Both the position numbers and the translations under genes were made by a program. A stretch of DNA of 38,684 bases. Source: an uncultured Pelagibacteraceae bacterium. Its GTDB lineage: Bacteria; Pseudomonadota; Alphaproteobacteria; Pelagibacterales; Pelagibacteraceae. Each line of letters begins with the position of its first letter. Within the stretch, counting starts at the first letter, position 1. Below are positions 20,621-30,506 of this stretch, piece after piece. The notes below the pieces were generated by a model. The model made no database searches, was not told the origin of the DNA, and was given only the letters and a program-made list of their open reading frames with translations. The stretch lies in contig CACGZX010000008.1 of assembly GCA_902577625.1 (NCBI GenBank), forward strand, positions 1-38,684. Direction: 5' to 3'.

Positions 20621-20621
20621 A

Positions 20622-21266
20622 TTATTGAAGAGTTTTATTACTAAAATTGTCAACTGTATAAGTTAGCAAAATTTTTTCTAACTTTTTTCTTCTATCATTT
20701 AAATTGTTTGTTTCCAAAAGTGCTTGTTTTTCTTCTAAAGAAAATGGCGACGCCATTGAAAGAGCATTGATAGTTTGATCTAAACTTTGTTTTTCAAGTT
20801 CTTTCCAATTTATTGTATATCCTTCCTTATTGAATAGAGATTTTAGCTCGTTAAATATTGGTTTAAGTTCAGAAAATTTTATTTCTTCTTTATTTTCTTC
20901 TAGGTCAAAATTGAAATCACTAAAATCTACAGAACATTCTCTATAAAGTTTATTATTTTTTAATTCTTCAACTATTTTAAATCTACTAATTCCAACTAAT
21001 ACAATTAAATATCTCCCATCATTTGTTTCATTAAAACTTGTTATCCTACCTGCACATCCAATATTATAGAGATTAGGCACATTTTGATTGGATTCTTTCG
21101 GTTGAACCATACCTATTATTCTATTGCTTTTCATTGCGTCATCAATCATATCAATGTATCTAGGCTCAAAAATATTAAGAGGTACGGTTGTTCTTGGAAA
21201 AATTATAAAATTTGATAACGGAAAAACTGGAATTTTATTTGGCAAATTATCAATTTTTTTTTTCAT
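20622..21266 (-). CDS. LON peptidase substrate-binding domain protein
   Basis: IPVFPLSNFIIFPRTTVPLNIFEPRYIDMIDDAM; no protease domain. Confidence 0.92.
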   Translation of the reverse strand: MKKKIDNLPNKIPVFPLSNFIIFPRTTVPLNIFEPRYIDMIDDAMKSNRIIGMVQPKESNQNVPNLYNIGCAGRITSFNETNDGRYLIVLVGISRFKIVEELKNNKLYRECSVDFSDFNFDLEENKEEIKFSELKPIFNELKSLFNKEGYTINWKELEKQSLDQTINALSMASPFSLEEKQALLETNNLNDRRKKLEKILLTYTVDNFSNKTLQ

Positions 21267-21306
21267 TAATTATTATTTAATTATAATCTTATACTATACT
21301 ACTAAA

Positions 21307-22866
21307 ATGGATAAAAATTTAGAACAAATTAAATCAGAAATTAATAATTTAAATATTTTGTCTAAAATGAATAATATTGATGAAATAATTAAAAGATCGT
21401 CAATATTAATTAAAAAATACCCAAAAATACAAATTTTTTATAATTTTCTCGCATCCTCATTAGAAAAAAAAAATAAGATCTATGATGCTGAAATTATTTA
21501 TTCTAAATCTCTAAAAGAGGATCCAAGTAATACTTTTGCACTGGTTAATTTAGGAAGAATATCTAGAATAATAAATGACCTACAAAGATCTGAAGAATTA
21601 TTAAAGAAAGCTTTAGATCTAGAACCTGAAAATTTATTTGCACAATTAAATTATGGAGAGTTAAAAATTGATCAAAATAAATTTGAAGAAGCAATTTTTA
21701 TTTTTGAAAAAATTTTTAAAAAAAATAAAGATTTTCAAAATATAATTATGAGATTAGCAAATACGTATTCAATAATTGGTGAGTTTAAAAAAGCAGAAGA
21801 ATATTTATTTGCTGCTTCGAAAAAAAAACCAGAGTTATTTGCAGCAGATTATAGACTAAGTAATATTATTGATTATTCTGAAAAAAAAAATCATCAAAAA
21901 ACAATTTTAGAAAAAATTCAAAATCCAAAATTTGATAAACAGAATAAGCACCCTTTGTTTTTTGCAATAGCAAAATCTTATGAAGATCAAAAGGATTATG
22001 AACAGGCATTTAAATATATGGAGTTAGCAAATAAAGAAAGGAACAAATTGGTTGTTGATAACCCATTACGCTATGAAGAATTTTTTTTAAATAAAAATAA
22101 AGAGATTTTTTCTAATATAGATTTAAAAGAAAAAATAAATAAAGATTTTTATAAAAAAAAAATAATATTTATTGTTGGTCTTCCTAGGTCTGGGACAACA
22201 TTATTGCATCAAATTTTATCTGCTCATTCTGAAACCTATGGTGTAGGTGAATCTATTATTCTTAATGTATTCTTTTTTAAAAATTTAATTAATGATAATT
22301 TTATTAAAAATTTAAAAAAAGAGAAAAATATAAATATTGAAAATTTAAGAGAAATTTCTTTAAAACTTGGTAAGAATTATGATTATTTTGATTTAAATAA
22401 AATAAAAATTGATAAAGCTCCATCAAATTTTTTTTGGTTAGGTTTTATTTCTATTCTTTTTCCTGAATCTAAAATTATTCATATAAAAAGAAATATTAAA
22501 GATAATTGTCTGTCGATTTATAAAAATCTATTTGGTGGAAATAGAACTGACTGGACTTATGATATAAGTAATATTGAAAAATATGTAAAAATATATAGAC
22601 AAATGATGGATTTTTGGAAAAGTAAAATTAATAATAAAATTTACGAAATAAATTACGAAGATTTAGTTAATAATCAGGAAATAGAAATTAAAAATTTATT
22701 AGAATTTTGTAATTTAAAGTTTGAGCAAGGTTGTTTGAATCATCATAAAAGTAAAAATCCAATTAAAACTGTAAGTATTAATCAAAGCAGAAAACCAATT
22801 TATAAGGACTCCATAGAGTCAAATCTTAAATATAAAAATTTTAATAATTTATTTAAAGATATTTAA
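21307..22866 (+). CDS. TPR-repeat / sulfotransferase-family protein
   Basis: Start reassigned to ATG 21307 (MDKNLEQIKS); TPR repeats then FIVGLPRSGTTLLHQILSAHSETYGVGE and IIHIKRNIKDNCLSIY. Confidence 0.9.
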   Translation: MDKNLEQIKSEINNLNILSKMNNIDEIIKRSSILIKKYPKIQIFYNFLASSLEKKNKIYDAEIIYSKSLKEDPSNTFALVNLGRISRIINDLQRSEELLKKALDLEPENLFAQLNYGELKIDQNKFEEAIFIFEKIFKKNKDFQNIIMRLANTYSIIGEFKKAEEYLFAASKKKPELFAADYRLSNIIDYSEKKNHQKTILEKIQNPKFDKQNKHPLFFAIAKSYEDQKDYEQAFKYMELANKERNKLVVDNPLRYEEFFLNKNKEIFSNIDLKEKINKDFYKKKIIFIVGLPRSGTTLLHQILSAHSETYGVGESIILNVFFFKNLINDNFIKNLKKEKNINIENLREISLKLGKNYDYFDLNKIKIDKAPSNFFWLGFISILFPESKIIHIKRNIKDNCLSIYKNLFGGNRTDWTYDISNIEKYVKIYRQMMDFWKSKINNKIYEINYEDLVNNQEIEIKNLLEFCNLKFEQGCLNHHKSKNPIKTVSINQSRKPIYKDSIESNLKYKNFNNLFKDI

Positions 22867-22922
22867 TTTCAGATAGCTTTTTAAACTGGATTTAAGAATC
22901 GATTTTAAATTTTAACTATTGC

Positions 22923-22951
22923 TTGCATTTCTAAAACCCGCTATTTATAAT
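22923..22951 (+). promoter_or_regulatory. Sigma70 promoter for tRNA-Gly (TTGCAT-N17-TATAAT)
   Basis: TTGCAT 22923-22928, exact 17-nt spacer, perfect TATAAT 22946-22951, 13 nt before the mature tRNA 5' end. Confidence 0.75.
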
Positions 22952-22964
22952 CATTTTTAAATAA

Positions 22965-23039
22965 GCGGGCATAGCTCAGTGGTAGAGCGTCTCGTTGCCA
23001 ACGAGAAGGTCGTGGGTTCAAGTCCCATTGCCCGCTCCA
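22965..23039 (+). tRNA. tRNA-Gly (anticodon GCC), CCA encoded
   Basis: Acceptor GCGGGC.../...GCCCGCTCCA, anticodon arm TCTCG-TTGCCAA-CGAGA, T-loop GGTTCAAGTCC. Confidence 0.98.
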
Positions 23040-23056
23040 ATTAAATAAGGATAATA

Positions 23057-23401
23057 ATGAGTGATTTAGCAGATAAAAAATGTGTTCCTTGTGAAGGGGG
23101 TATTCCAAGTTTTGATTTAAGTGAAATTCATAATTACTTAAAAAAGGTTGATGGATGGGATGTAAAGTCAGATGATGAAAAAACTTATTATTTAATTAAA
23201 CAATATAAGTTTAATAATTTTTTAGAAAGTCAAAATTTTATAAATAAAGTAGGAGATATTGCTGAAAGGGAAGGTCATCATCCAGATATTTGGTTTGGTT
23301 GGGGATATGCTAAAATTAAAATTTTTACTCATGCTATAAATGGTTTACATGAAAGTGATTTTGTTCTTGCAGCAAAAATTGATAAAATTATTAATGCTTA
23401 A
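23057..23401 (+). CDS. phhB: Pterin-4a-carbinolamine dehydratase family protein
   Basis: AEREGHHPDIWFGWGYAKIKIFTHAINGLHESDF. Confidence 0.93.
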   Translation: MSDLADKKCVPCEGGIPSFDLSEIHNYLKKVDGWDVKSDDEKTYYLIKQYKFNNFLESQNFINKVGDIAEREGHHPDIWFGWGYAKIKIFTHAINGLHESDFVLAAKIDKIINA

Positions 23402-24932
23402 AGTGTCTAGTTTTTGAAAAAACTAATATTGTTTTTGTTCTATTTGCAAATTTAATTATTTCTTTATCTTTTACTGAACCCGACGGTTGAATAATAGCTG
23501 ATATACCTGACTGAACTAATTTTTCTATCCCATCAACAAAAGGAAAAAAAGCATCAGAAGCCGCAATAATTTCATCATCATTTTTTCCATTGTAAAATTT
23601 ATTCATTTTATTTATTGCTATTTCACAGCTATCCAATCTACTTGGCTGGCCAGACCCAATTCCAATTGTTGAGTCCTTATTTGCGATAACAATTGCATTA
23701 GACTTTACAAATCTACAAACATTAAATGCAAATATTAAATTTTTTAAAGTTTTAAAACTAGGTTTAACTTTAGAAACTATTTTAAAATTAGATTTTGAAA
23801 AAGAAAATGTATCTGTAGTTTGTATTAAGAAAGAGTTAAAATGTGACGATATATTATTTAAATTAATTATATTTAATTTGCTCGAATCAATAATTCTTAA
23901 ATTTTTTTTATTTTTCAATATTTTTAACGCATTATTTTCAATTCCATTACAAATAACTACTTCTAAAAATATTTTTTTTAATTCTAAAGCTAAATTTTTT
24001 TTGATTTTAAAATTACAAGAAACTATTCCACCAAATGCACTTATTGGATCACATGCAAGTGCTAACTTATAGCTTTCTAACTTATTTTTATTTATTGATA
24101 CCCCACATGGATTTCCGTGTTTAATTATGACTGTACCAATATTTTTTGGTAAAGATTTAGATATTAATAGTGCTGCAAAGATATCACTATAATTGTTATA
24201 ACTTAATTTTTTACCACTCATTTGTTTCAGGTTTAATTCATTTTTTATTGAATAAATTGCTGCTTTTTGATGAGGATTTTCACCATATCTTAATTTCTCA
24301 ATCAAATTACCAAAGAATATTTTTTTTTTAGGAAATAAATTTTTAGATTGAGAATTAAAATAATTAGATATTAATCCATCGTAATATGCAGTTTCTGAAA
24401 ATGCTATTTCAGACATTTTTTGTCTGAAATTTAAAGTTGTTTTACTTTTATTTGAATTTAATTCTTCCACTAATTCATTATATTGTTCAGGTCTAGTGAT
24501 AACAGTGATATCTTTATAATTTTTTGCAGCTGCTCGAACCATGGTAGGACCACCAATATCAATGTTTTCAATTATCTTTTTATGATTATTTGTCCTTTTT
24601 ATAGTTTTTTCAAAAGGATAAAAATTTACAACTACAAGATCTATTTCTTCAAAATTATTTTTTTTTAAGTCTTTGGCATGAGATTTATTTCCTCTTATAC
24701 TTAATATTCCAGCATGAACTTTTGGATGAAGTGTTTTTACTCTTCCATTCAATATTTCTTTAGATCCAGTATATTCTGATAATTCTAAACATTTATAACC
24801 TAGTTTGTTAATCTCTTTAAAAGTACCTCCGGTACTAATAATTTGAATTTTATGTTTTAACAAATTTTTTAAAAGTAACTTCAGATTTTTTTTATTAGAA
24901 ACTGAAATTAGAGCTTTACTTATTTTTTTCAT
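23391..24932 (-). CDS. purH: Bifunctional AICAR transformylase/IMP cyclohydrolase
   Basis: ISTGGTFKEINKLG, NGRVKTLHPKVHAGIL, LRYGENPHQKAA, KHGNPCGVS. Confidence 0.98.
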   Translation of the reverse strand: MKKISKALISVSNKKNLKLLLKNLLKHKIQIISTGGTFKEINKLGYKCLELSEYTGSKEILNGRVKTLHPKVHAGILSIRGNKSHAKDLKKNNFEEIDLVVVNFYPFEKTIKRTNNHKKIIENIDIGGPTMVRAAAKNYKDITVITRPEQYNELVEELNSNKSKTTLNFRQKMSEIAFSETAYYDGLISNYFNSQSKNLFPKKKIFFGNLIEKLRYGENPHQKAAIYSIKNELNLKQMSGKKLSYNNYSDIFAALLISKSLPKNIGTVIIKHGNPCGVSINKNKLESYKLALACDPISAFGGIVSCNFKIKKNLALELKKIFLEVVICNGIENNALKILKNKKNLRIIDSSKLNIINLNNISSHFNSFLIQTTDTFSFSKSNFKIVSKVKPSFKTLKNLIFAFNVCRFVKSNAIVIANKDSTIGIGSGQPSRLDSCEIAINKMNKFYNGKNDDEIIAASDAFFPFVDGIEKLVQSGISAIIQPSGSVKDKEIIKFANRTKTILVFSKTRHFKH

Positions 24933-26560
24933 TAAATTTTAACTAATTCCCATATAATTTCTTGATCTTCATTTTGAGTTAATCCTGCAATAAATATATT
25001 TTGATTTTCAACAAAAGAGTTTTTTTTACCGAAATATAAGCCAGTTTCAACATCAATCTTATGATCTTTACATGAAAATTTCCATCCTGAATTTTCTATT
25101 TCAATAAGAATTGATTTTTCATCCTGGGTTTTGGTTATTTTAACTCCGGGTATGAAATGAAACCTAATTTCAAAATTCGAACTTTTAAAATTCTTCTTTT
25201 TAATTAATTTATCTGTTCCAATAAATTTATTTTTTTCTATAAAAAATTCTATTTTTCTTTCATGGATGACGCCATAATTTTTTAAATAACCATCATGAGA
25301 ACCAGAAATATTCCAATATTTTTTTTCTGATATAACAGATTTTTTTAATATTTTTAGCTCTTCATCGACTTTAAAAATACCATCAGTGTCTTTTTTCATT
25401 TTACACGATGACCTATTATCTAAAACAATAGTTGAATGTGTTGCAGTTGATTTGGAAATTGAATTTAACTGATGTCTATAATTTTGAAAATAACCACAAT
25501 TAGAAATTAATTTGCAGTTATTAAAAAAAACTTCAAAAGATAAAGCACCAGATTGATAATCGTTACTAAATTTTTTTTGAGGTGAAGATCCCAGATCAAT
25601 CGAAAGTATAAAGTTTTTGTTTTTTAAAATAGCATATCCTCCACTTTCATTACTTTCATTTTTAAATTTATAGTTATGAAAATTTAAATATTTATCAAAA
25701 TCAACATTTGAACTGATATGATTTCCATTAAATAAAAGATTTTGATTAGTATTTTGCCAGATAAAACTATAATTTTGTCCTAAGAAAAAAATAATTTCAT
25801 TTAAATATTCTGGAATTTCGTTTTGTGATTCTTTTAGCCATTCCCTTATTAAAATAAAATATTTTAAATAAAATGTGAGTTGTCTAAAATTTCTTGATTT
25901 TGGAAAATTTTGTGTGTCAAAAGAAAAATCAATAATTTTTTTTAAAAGGTTTAATCCATAGCTCAAATATTTTTCATCTTTATAGGAAAGCCCAGATAAT
26001 ATAATTGAAGCACATCCAATCATCTTATCATTTACCCATTTAGATCTATTAATTTCATTAATTAAATGATTAACCTGCTTTTTTATATTTCTATTAAACT
26101 TTTCTTTATAAGATTCATCACTATTATCATAACTTAATTTTGAATTTGATATCCAAGCAATAATTCTTTTTGATAGAGTATCTATTTCCCAGCTTTTAGA
26201 ATTATATTTTTGATTTTTTTCAATCCAATTTAAAATAATTGACTGAGTAACTTTTTTTGAAGATTTTAAATCAATTGTAAATAACCAAAAAAAACTATGA
26301 AGTTTTTTATAATCAGTCTCTTTTATATCTTTGTTAGTCCAAACAGAATTTAAGTAAAAATTTTCAATATTATCCTTTTTTTTGTCATACTTTATTAAAC
26401 AATCAAGCAGATTGGGACTTGGCTTATATTCGATGAGCTTGTCGTCAATTCTAGATATTTTTTTGTTATAAATTTTAGAATTTAAATAAATTTTTCTTAC
26501 TTGATTTAAAGAATAATTAAAAAATTCACTAATAAAATTCAAAGAATTTTTTAAAATCAT
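24932..26560 (-). CDS. Heparinase II/III family protein
   Basis: 542 aa; LKSSKKVTQSIILNWIEKN, LLFNGNHISSNVDFDKYLNF; position between rpe and purH typical for alphaproteobacteria. Confidence 0.85.
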   Translation of the reverse strand: MILKNSLNFISEFFNYSLNQVRKIYLNSKIYNKKISRIDDKLIEYKPSPNLLDCLIKYDKKKDNIENFYLNSVWTNKDIKETDYKKLHSFFWLFTIDLKSSKKVTQSIILNWIEKNQKYNSKSWEIDTLSKRIIAWISNSKLSYDNSDESYKEKFNRNIKKQVNHLINEINRSKWVNDKMIGCASIILSGLSYKDEKYLSYGLNLLKKIIDFSFDTQNFPKSRNFRQLTFYLKYFILIREWLKESQNEIPEYLNEIIFFLGQNYSFIWQNTNQNLLFNGNHISSNVDFDKYLNFHNYKFKNESNESGGYAILKNKNFILSIDLGSSPQKKFSNDYQSGALSFEVFFNNCKLISNCGYFQNYRHQLNSISKSTATHSTIVLDNRSSCKMKKDTDGIFKVDEELKILKKSVISEKKYWNISGSHDGYLKNYGVIHERKIEFFIEKNKFIGTDKLIKKKNFKSSNFEIRFHFIPGVKITKTQDEKSILIEIENSGWKFSCKDHKIDVETGLYFGKKNSFVENQNIFIAGLTQNEDQEIIWELVKI

Positions 26561-26564
26561 TAAT

Positions 26565-27224
26565 TTAAACTAATTTCAGAGAATCAATATTTTTTTTAAT
26601 ATTACCTTTATTTTCTTTAAAAATAGTTGTTCCTGAAACTAAAATATTAGCTCCTGCTTCAATTACTATTTTGCTATTTTCAAAATTAATACCACCATCA
26701 ACTTCAATATCGAAATTGAGCTTTTTTTCATCTCTAGTTTTCTTTAAATTTTTAATTTTTTCTACAACTTCGGGCATAAATTTTTGTCCTCCAAATCCTG
26801 GAAAAACACTCATGATTAAAACTAGATCTATTTTATCTAAAATATTTTCAATAATATTTAATTTAGTATCTGGATTTAAAGAAACTCCAACTTTTTTATT
26901 TAGCTTTTTAATAAGAGCAATTGAATCTGCTAAACTTTCTGTTGCCTCAGGATGTATAGTAATTATATCTGCTCCTGCTTTTGAATAATCTTCAATATAT
27001 TTATGCACCGGGGATATCATTAAATGAACATCAAAAGGTAGCTTGGTACAATTGCGCAATCTTTTAATTACTGGTGGGCCGATTGTAAGGTTAGGAACAA
27101 AATGACCATCCATTACATCAACATGAATCATATCAGCTCCACCTTCTTCTAATCTCTTTATTTCATCTCCTAACTGACTGAAATCAGCAGATAAAATTGA
27201 TGGTGAAATTTTTATTTTTTTCAT
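26565..27224 (-). CDS. rpe: Ribulose-phosphate 3-epimerase
   Basis: ISPSILSADFSQLGDEIKRLEEGGADMIHVDVMDGHFVPNLTIGP. Confidence 0.98.
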   Translation of the reverse strand: MKKIKISPSILSADFSQLGDEIKRLEEGGADMIHVDVMDGHFVPNLTIGPPVIKRLRNCTKLPFDVHLMISPVHKYIEDYSKAGADIITIHPEATESLADSIALIKKLNKKVGVSLNPDTKLNIIENILDKIDLVLIMSVFPGFGGQKFMPEVVEKIKNLKKTRDEKKLNFDIEVDGGINFENSKIVIEAGANILVSGTTIFKENKGNIKKNIDSLKLV

Positions 27225-27252
27225 TGATAGCTAGTTTTACTAGTATCAATTT

Positions 27253-27609
27253 TTAAAATTTAATTGAATTAAAAAATTGATAAATTTGTCTCGAAATTTC
27301 ACTTTCTAGAGGAAAAGATAACATGCCCATTACAGAATAACCCAAAATCCATGGCATTAAGTAAAATCTTATCATAAAGAAAAACCAAGCCACATATAAA
27401 GGTACTAATGGGTGGATTATGAACGAAGGGGTTATGGGCTTAAACATATAAATTAATGGATTAGTGAATTTAACAAACACTCTCATAAAAAAAAATTGAG
27501 AATCTTCTCTTTGAAAAATATTCATCGCAACTCTTCCAATCAAGGTCCACATGATTATTCCAAGAATATAATCAATTATATAGACTAGAGGATGAAAATT
27601 AGCAGACAT
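27253..27609 (-). CDS. Conserved membrane protein, YggT-like
   Basis: Multiple TM segments, FVKFTNPLIYMFKPITPSFIIHPLVPLYVAWFFFMIRFYL resembling the YggT layout. Confidence 0.5.
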   Translation of the reverse strand: MSANFHPLVYIIDYILGIIMWTLIGRVAMNIFQREDSQFFFMRVFVKFTNPLIYMFKPITPSFIIHPLVPLYVAWFFFMIRFYLMPWILGYSVMGMLSFPLESEISRQIYQFFNSIKF

Positions 27610-27643
27610 TTTAGAAATTTATATTTGAAAAAATGAGAAATTA

Positions 27644-27669
27644 AAAGGGGCGAAATTAATCGCCCCTTT
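27644..27669 (-). terminator. Intrinsic terminator after the symporter gene
   Basis: Perfect 9-bp stem AAAGGGGCG/CGCCCCTTT with 8-nt loop, just downstream of the minus-strand symporter stop. Confidence 0.75.
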
Positions 27670-27679
27670 AAAAGATTAT

Positions 27680-29497
27680 TTAGTGTTTGCCAAGGATCGA
27701 TTTACCAGCTGGTACTCGAACCTCATCAACCATTTTTTGCGTAGCAGCATCAGGTTCTGAAGTCATTAAACTTACAACAACCATAGATACTAAGCTGACA
27801 GCTGAACCGAAGATACCAAACGTTAACTGTGTAATACCTAAGAATCCACTTCCACCATTTCGTACCCAAATTAGGTAACCCATACCAGAAGCAAGTCCTA
27901 AAGCCATACCAGCTATAGCGCCTTCTCTGTTAGCTCTCTTCCACCATACACCAAGTACAAGTGGGAAGAATAATCCAGACATCGCAAAGTCAAAAGCCCA
28001 GATTACTGAACCTAAGATACCCTGGATCTCCATTGCTGCAATAGTTGCTCCAGCAAAACCAATTACTACAAGTAATACCCTTGCAACAACTAGTCTTTTT
28101 GCAGTTTCTGCTTTTGGATCAATGATCTTGTAGTACAAGTCATGAGACAAAGCATTTGCAATCGCTAGAATTAAACCATCGGCTGTTGACATGGCAGCTG
28201 CCATACCTCCAGCAGCAACTAGACCTGAGATTACATATGGTAATCCAGCTATTTCCGGAGTTGCTAACACAACGGCTTTACCACCCATGAAAAACTCATT
28301 TAACTCAAGAGTTCCATTTCCGTTAAAGTCGCTTACAAACATTAAGTTTGCTTGGTTCCAGTTTTGATACCAATCTATCGCTTGAACTTCACTTATCGAT
28401 TTACCAATAATTCCAGTCGCTAAGTTAGGATCTATCAATGACAATTTAGATAGTGTCGCTAACATTGGAGCAGAAGAATAAAGTAGGAAGATAAAGAATA
28501 AAGACCAACCTACTGATTTTCTAGCTGCTTTTACACTTGGAGTAGTAAAATATCTCATCATCACGTGAGGCAATGAAGCTGTTCCCATCATCATCGCTAG
28601 TGCTAACGAAATAAATGCCCAAGGTGTAGCGTTAACCGCTGAGTGAGCTTTAGTTATACCTGCTAAGCCTTTTGGTACAGTTGCTAAATCAGCTGCAGAG
28701 TTTGTTACTGTTCCTAAACCAAATTGGGCTTCAAGATCAGCAATTCTCGCAACTTCATCAGCTAACATAAAGTGTGGGAAGAAACCCGCACCCATTTTGT
28801 TACTGATCCAAAATACCGGAAGCAAGTAAGCTATTATTAATACGATATATTGAGCAACCTGTGTCCAAGTTACCCCTCTCATACCACCTAACATCGAACA
28901 TAGTAAAATACTTACTAATCCAACATAAACTGCGTATTGGAATGGGATATCTAGAGCAACAGATGCAATAGTACCTGTAGCGTTAATTTGTGCAGTCACA
29001 TAAGTAAAGGAAGCAACAGTTAAGACTACTACTGCTAGAAACCTACTTAAATTACCACCGTATCTTGTACCAATGAAATCTGGAACTGTGTAACAGCCAA
29101 ATTTTCTTAGGTATGGTGCTAATAAAGATGCAACTAATACATATCCACCAGTCCAACCTACAAGTAGTGCCATATAACCGTAACCTTTAAAATAAATACC
29201 ACCTGCCATTGCAACGAATGATGCGCCAGACATCCAGTCTGCTGCAGTCGCCATTCCATTGAACACGGTCGGTACTTGTCTTCCAGCTACGTAATAAGCA
29301 TCAGCTTGTGCTGTACGTGATAGATAACCAATTATAGCGTAGATGGCCACAGTAAAAGCAACGAATGCAATTCCTATTGCTTTTGCTGTCATACCCATCT
29401 GTTCGCTAATTGCCATAATGACTATGAAAGCTAAAAATCCACCTGTGTAGATTCCATAAACTTTAGGCAAATTATCTATAAAATTACCTTTAATCAT
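27680..29497 (-). CDS. Sodium:solute symporter (VC_2705/acetate permease-like)
   Basis: 605-aa SSS-family transporter (TAADWMSGASFVAMAGG, GGMAAAMSTADGLILAIANALSHDLY); paired with DUF4212. Confidence 0.92.
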   Translation of the reverse strand: MIKGNFIDNLPKVYGIYTGGFLAFIVIMAISEQMGMTAKAIGIAFVAFTVAIYAIIGYLSRTAQADAYYVAGRQVPTVFNGMATAADWMSGASFVAMAGGIYFKGYGYMALLVGWTGGYVLVASLLAPYLRKFGCYTVPDFIGTRYGGNLSRFLAVVVLTVASFTYVTAQINATGTIASVALDIPFQYAVYVGLVSILLCSMLGGMRGVTWTQVAQYIVLIIAYLLPVFWISNKMGAGFFPHFMLADEVARIADLEAQFGLGTVTNSAADLATVPKGLAGITKAHSAVNATPWAFISLALAMMMGTASLPHVMMRYFTTPSVKAARKSVGWSLFFIFLLYSSAPMLATLSKLSLIDPNLATGIIGKSISEVQAIDWYQNWNQANLMFVSDFNGNGTLELNEFFMGGKAVVLATPEIAGLPYVISGLVAAGGMAAAMSTADGLILAIANALSHDLYYKIIDPKAETAKRLVVARVLLVVIGFAGATIAAMEIQGILGSVIWAFDFAMSGLFFPLVLGVWWKRANREGAIAGMALGLASGMGYLIWVRNGGSGFLGITQLTFGIFGSAVSLVSMVVVSLMTSEPDAATQKMVDEVRVPAGKSILGKH

Positions 29498-29757
29498 TAA
29501 TCATCTCCTTTTTCACTGAAGCCGAACTCTTCATCGATTTTTTCTTGTCTGTTCGCAAACCAGAAAATTAGGATTACAAAAATTCCAAGAGATCCCTGAC
29601 AAGTAAACCAATATGTCAGTGGATAACCGAAGGGTCCACCAACGGACTCCATTTCAGCGCCAAAAAGGAAGATGCCAATTGAGAATACAAACCAAATTGC
29701 TAATGTAACTATTAACAATCCTCTGGTTTTTTCCCAGTGTTGTGCTTGTTTTGACAT
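29497..29757 (-). CDS. DUF4212 small symporter-associated membrane protein
   Basis: HWEKTRGLLIVTLAIWFVFSIGIFLFG...GYPLTYWFTCQGSLGIFVILIFWFANR; SD AGGAGA upstream. Confidence 0.92.
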   Translation of the reverse strand: MSKQAQHWEKTRGLLIVTLAIWFVFSIGIFLFGAEMESVGGPFGYPLTYWFTCQGSLGIFVILIFWFANRQEKIDEEFGFSEKGDD

Positions 29758-29882
29758 TTTTATCTCTCCTCTTTTAGTTATAACTGGCGGAAACCATAAC
29801 CATTATGAAAGAGATTTAAAGTGTTAAAATTGTTAATAATAGTGGAGTTTTTAGGGTATAAAATAAATAAATAGCTATTTTT

Positions 29883-30506
29883 ATGGCAAAATACAAATTA
29901 ACTTGGAAAGACCTTACTTGGAAAGATTTTAAGATTTATCTTTTTTCACTTTTTAAAGCTTTCATACCAAAGACAAAAATAAGTAATTTGGATGAGCTAG
30001 AGGATTTTATACAATCCAAATCAGCCTGGGTTACACAAGTAACACTTTACGGTTATTTAAAAACCAGAATGGGAACAAGATATGTTCTTCATTTTGAAAA
30101 TGATAAATTCATGGCATCTGTAAATCTAGCTAAGTGGAATATGTATGCTGTTGCTCTTCAAGATCTTACATTTTTTACATTTTCTTATTTAAAAAGTAAT
30201 TTTAATTATCAAGATGCTGATAAAGCTAAAGAAATTTTTTTAAAAATTTTAGATGATGAAACTACTAATAAAATGCCACTAGACATTATTGAGGAAGCAA
30301 AAAAGAATTTTAGTGAAAGATTACAAAACATTAATTGGGAAACTTATTATAATGATCTTCCATTTAATCCTAGTGCATTATCATTATACAAGTGGGCACC
30401 TATAGCTGATGAATTAAAAAAACTTGATCGTAAGATTGTTTTAAATTCTGTAATTTTAAAGTGGGATACTGTTAAAAAAGAATTTAATGAGAGAATAAAA
30501 TTTTAA
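29883..30506 (+). CDS. Conserved hypothetical protein, 207 aa
   Basis: Clean ORF filling the gap between the symporter and acs; N-terminal [11 protein letters not shown] duplication; no family recognised. Confidence 0.7.
   Translation: MAKYKLTWKDLTWKDFKIYLFSLFKAFIPKTKISNLDELEDFIQSKSAWVTQVTLYGYLKTRMGTRYVLHFENDKFMASVNLAKWNMYAVALQDLTFFTFSYLKSNFNYQDADKAKEIFLKILDDETTNKMPLDIIEEAKKNFSERLQNINWETYYNDLPFNPSALSLYKWAPIADELKKLDRKIVLNSVILKWDTVKKEFNERIKF

Noticed and set aside
23878-27878. Plus ORFs 23878-24072, 24483-24668, 26671-26988, 27687-27878
   Set aside because: Antisense to purH, rpe and the symporter gene.
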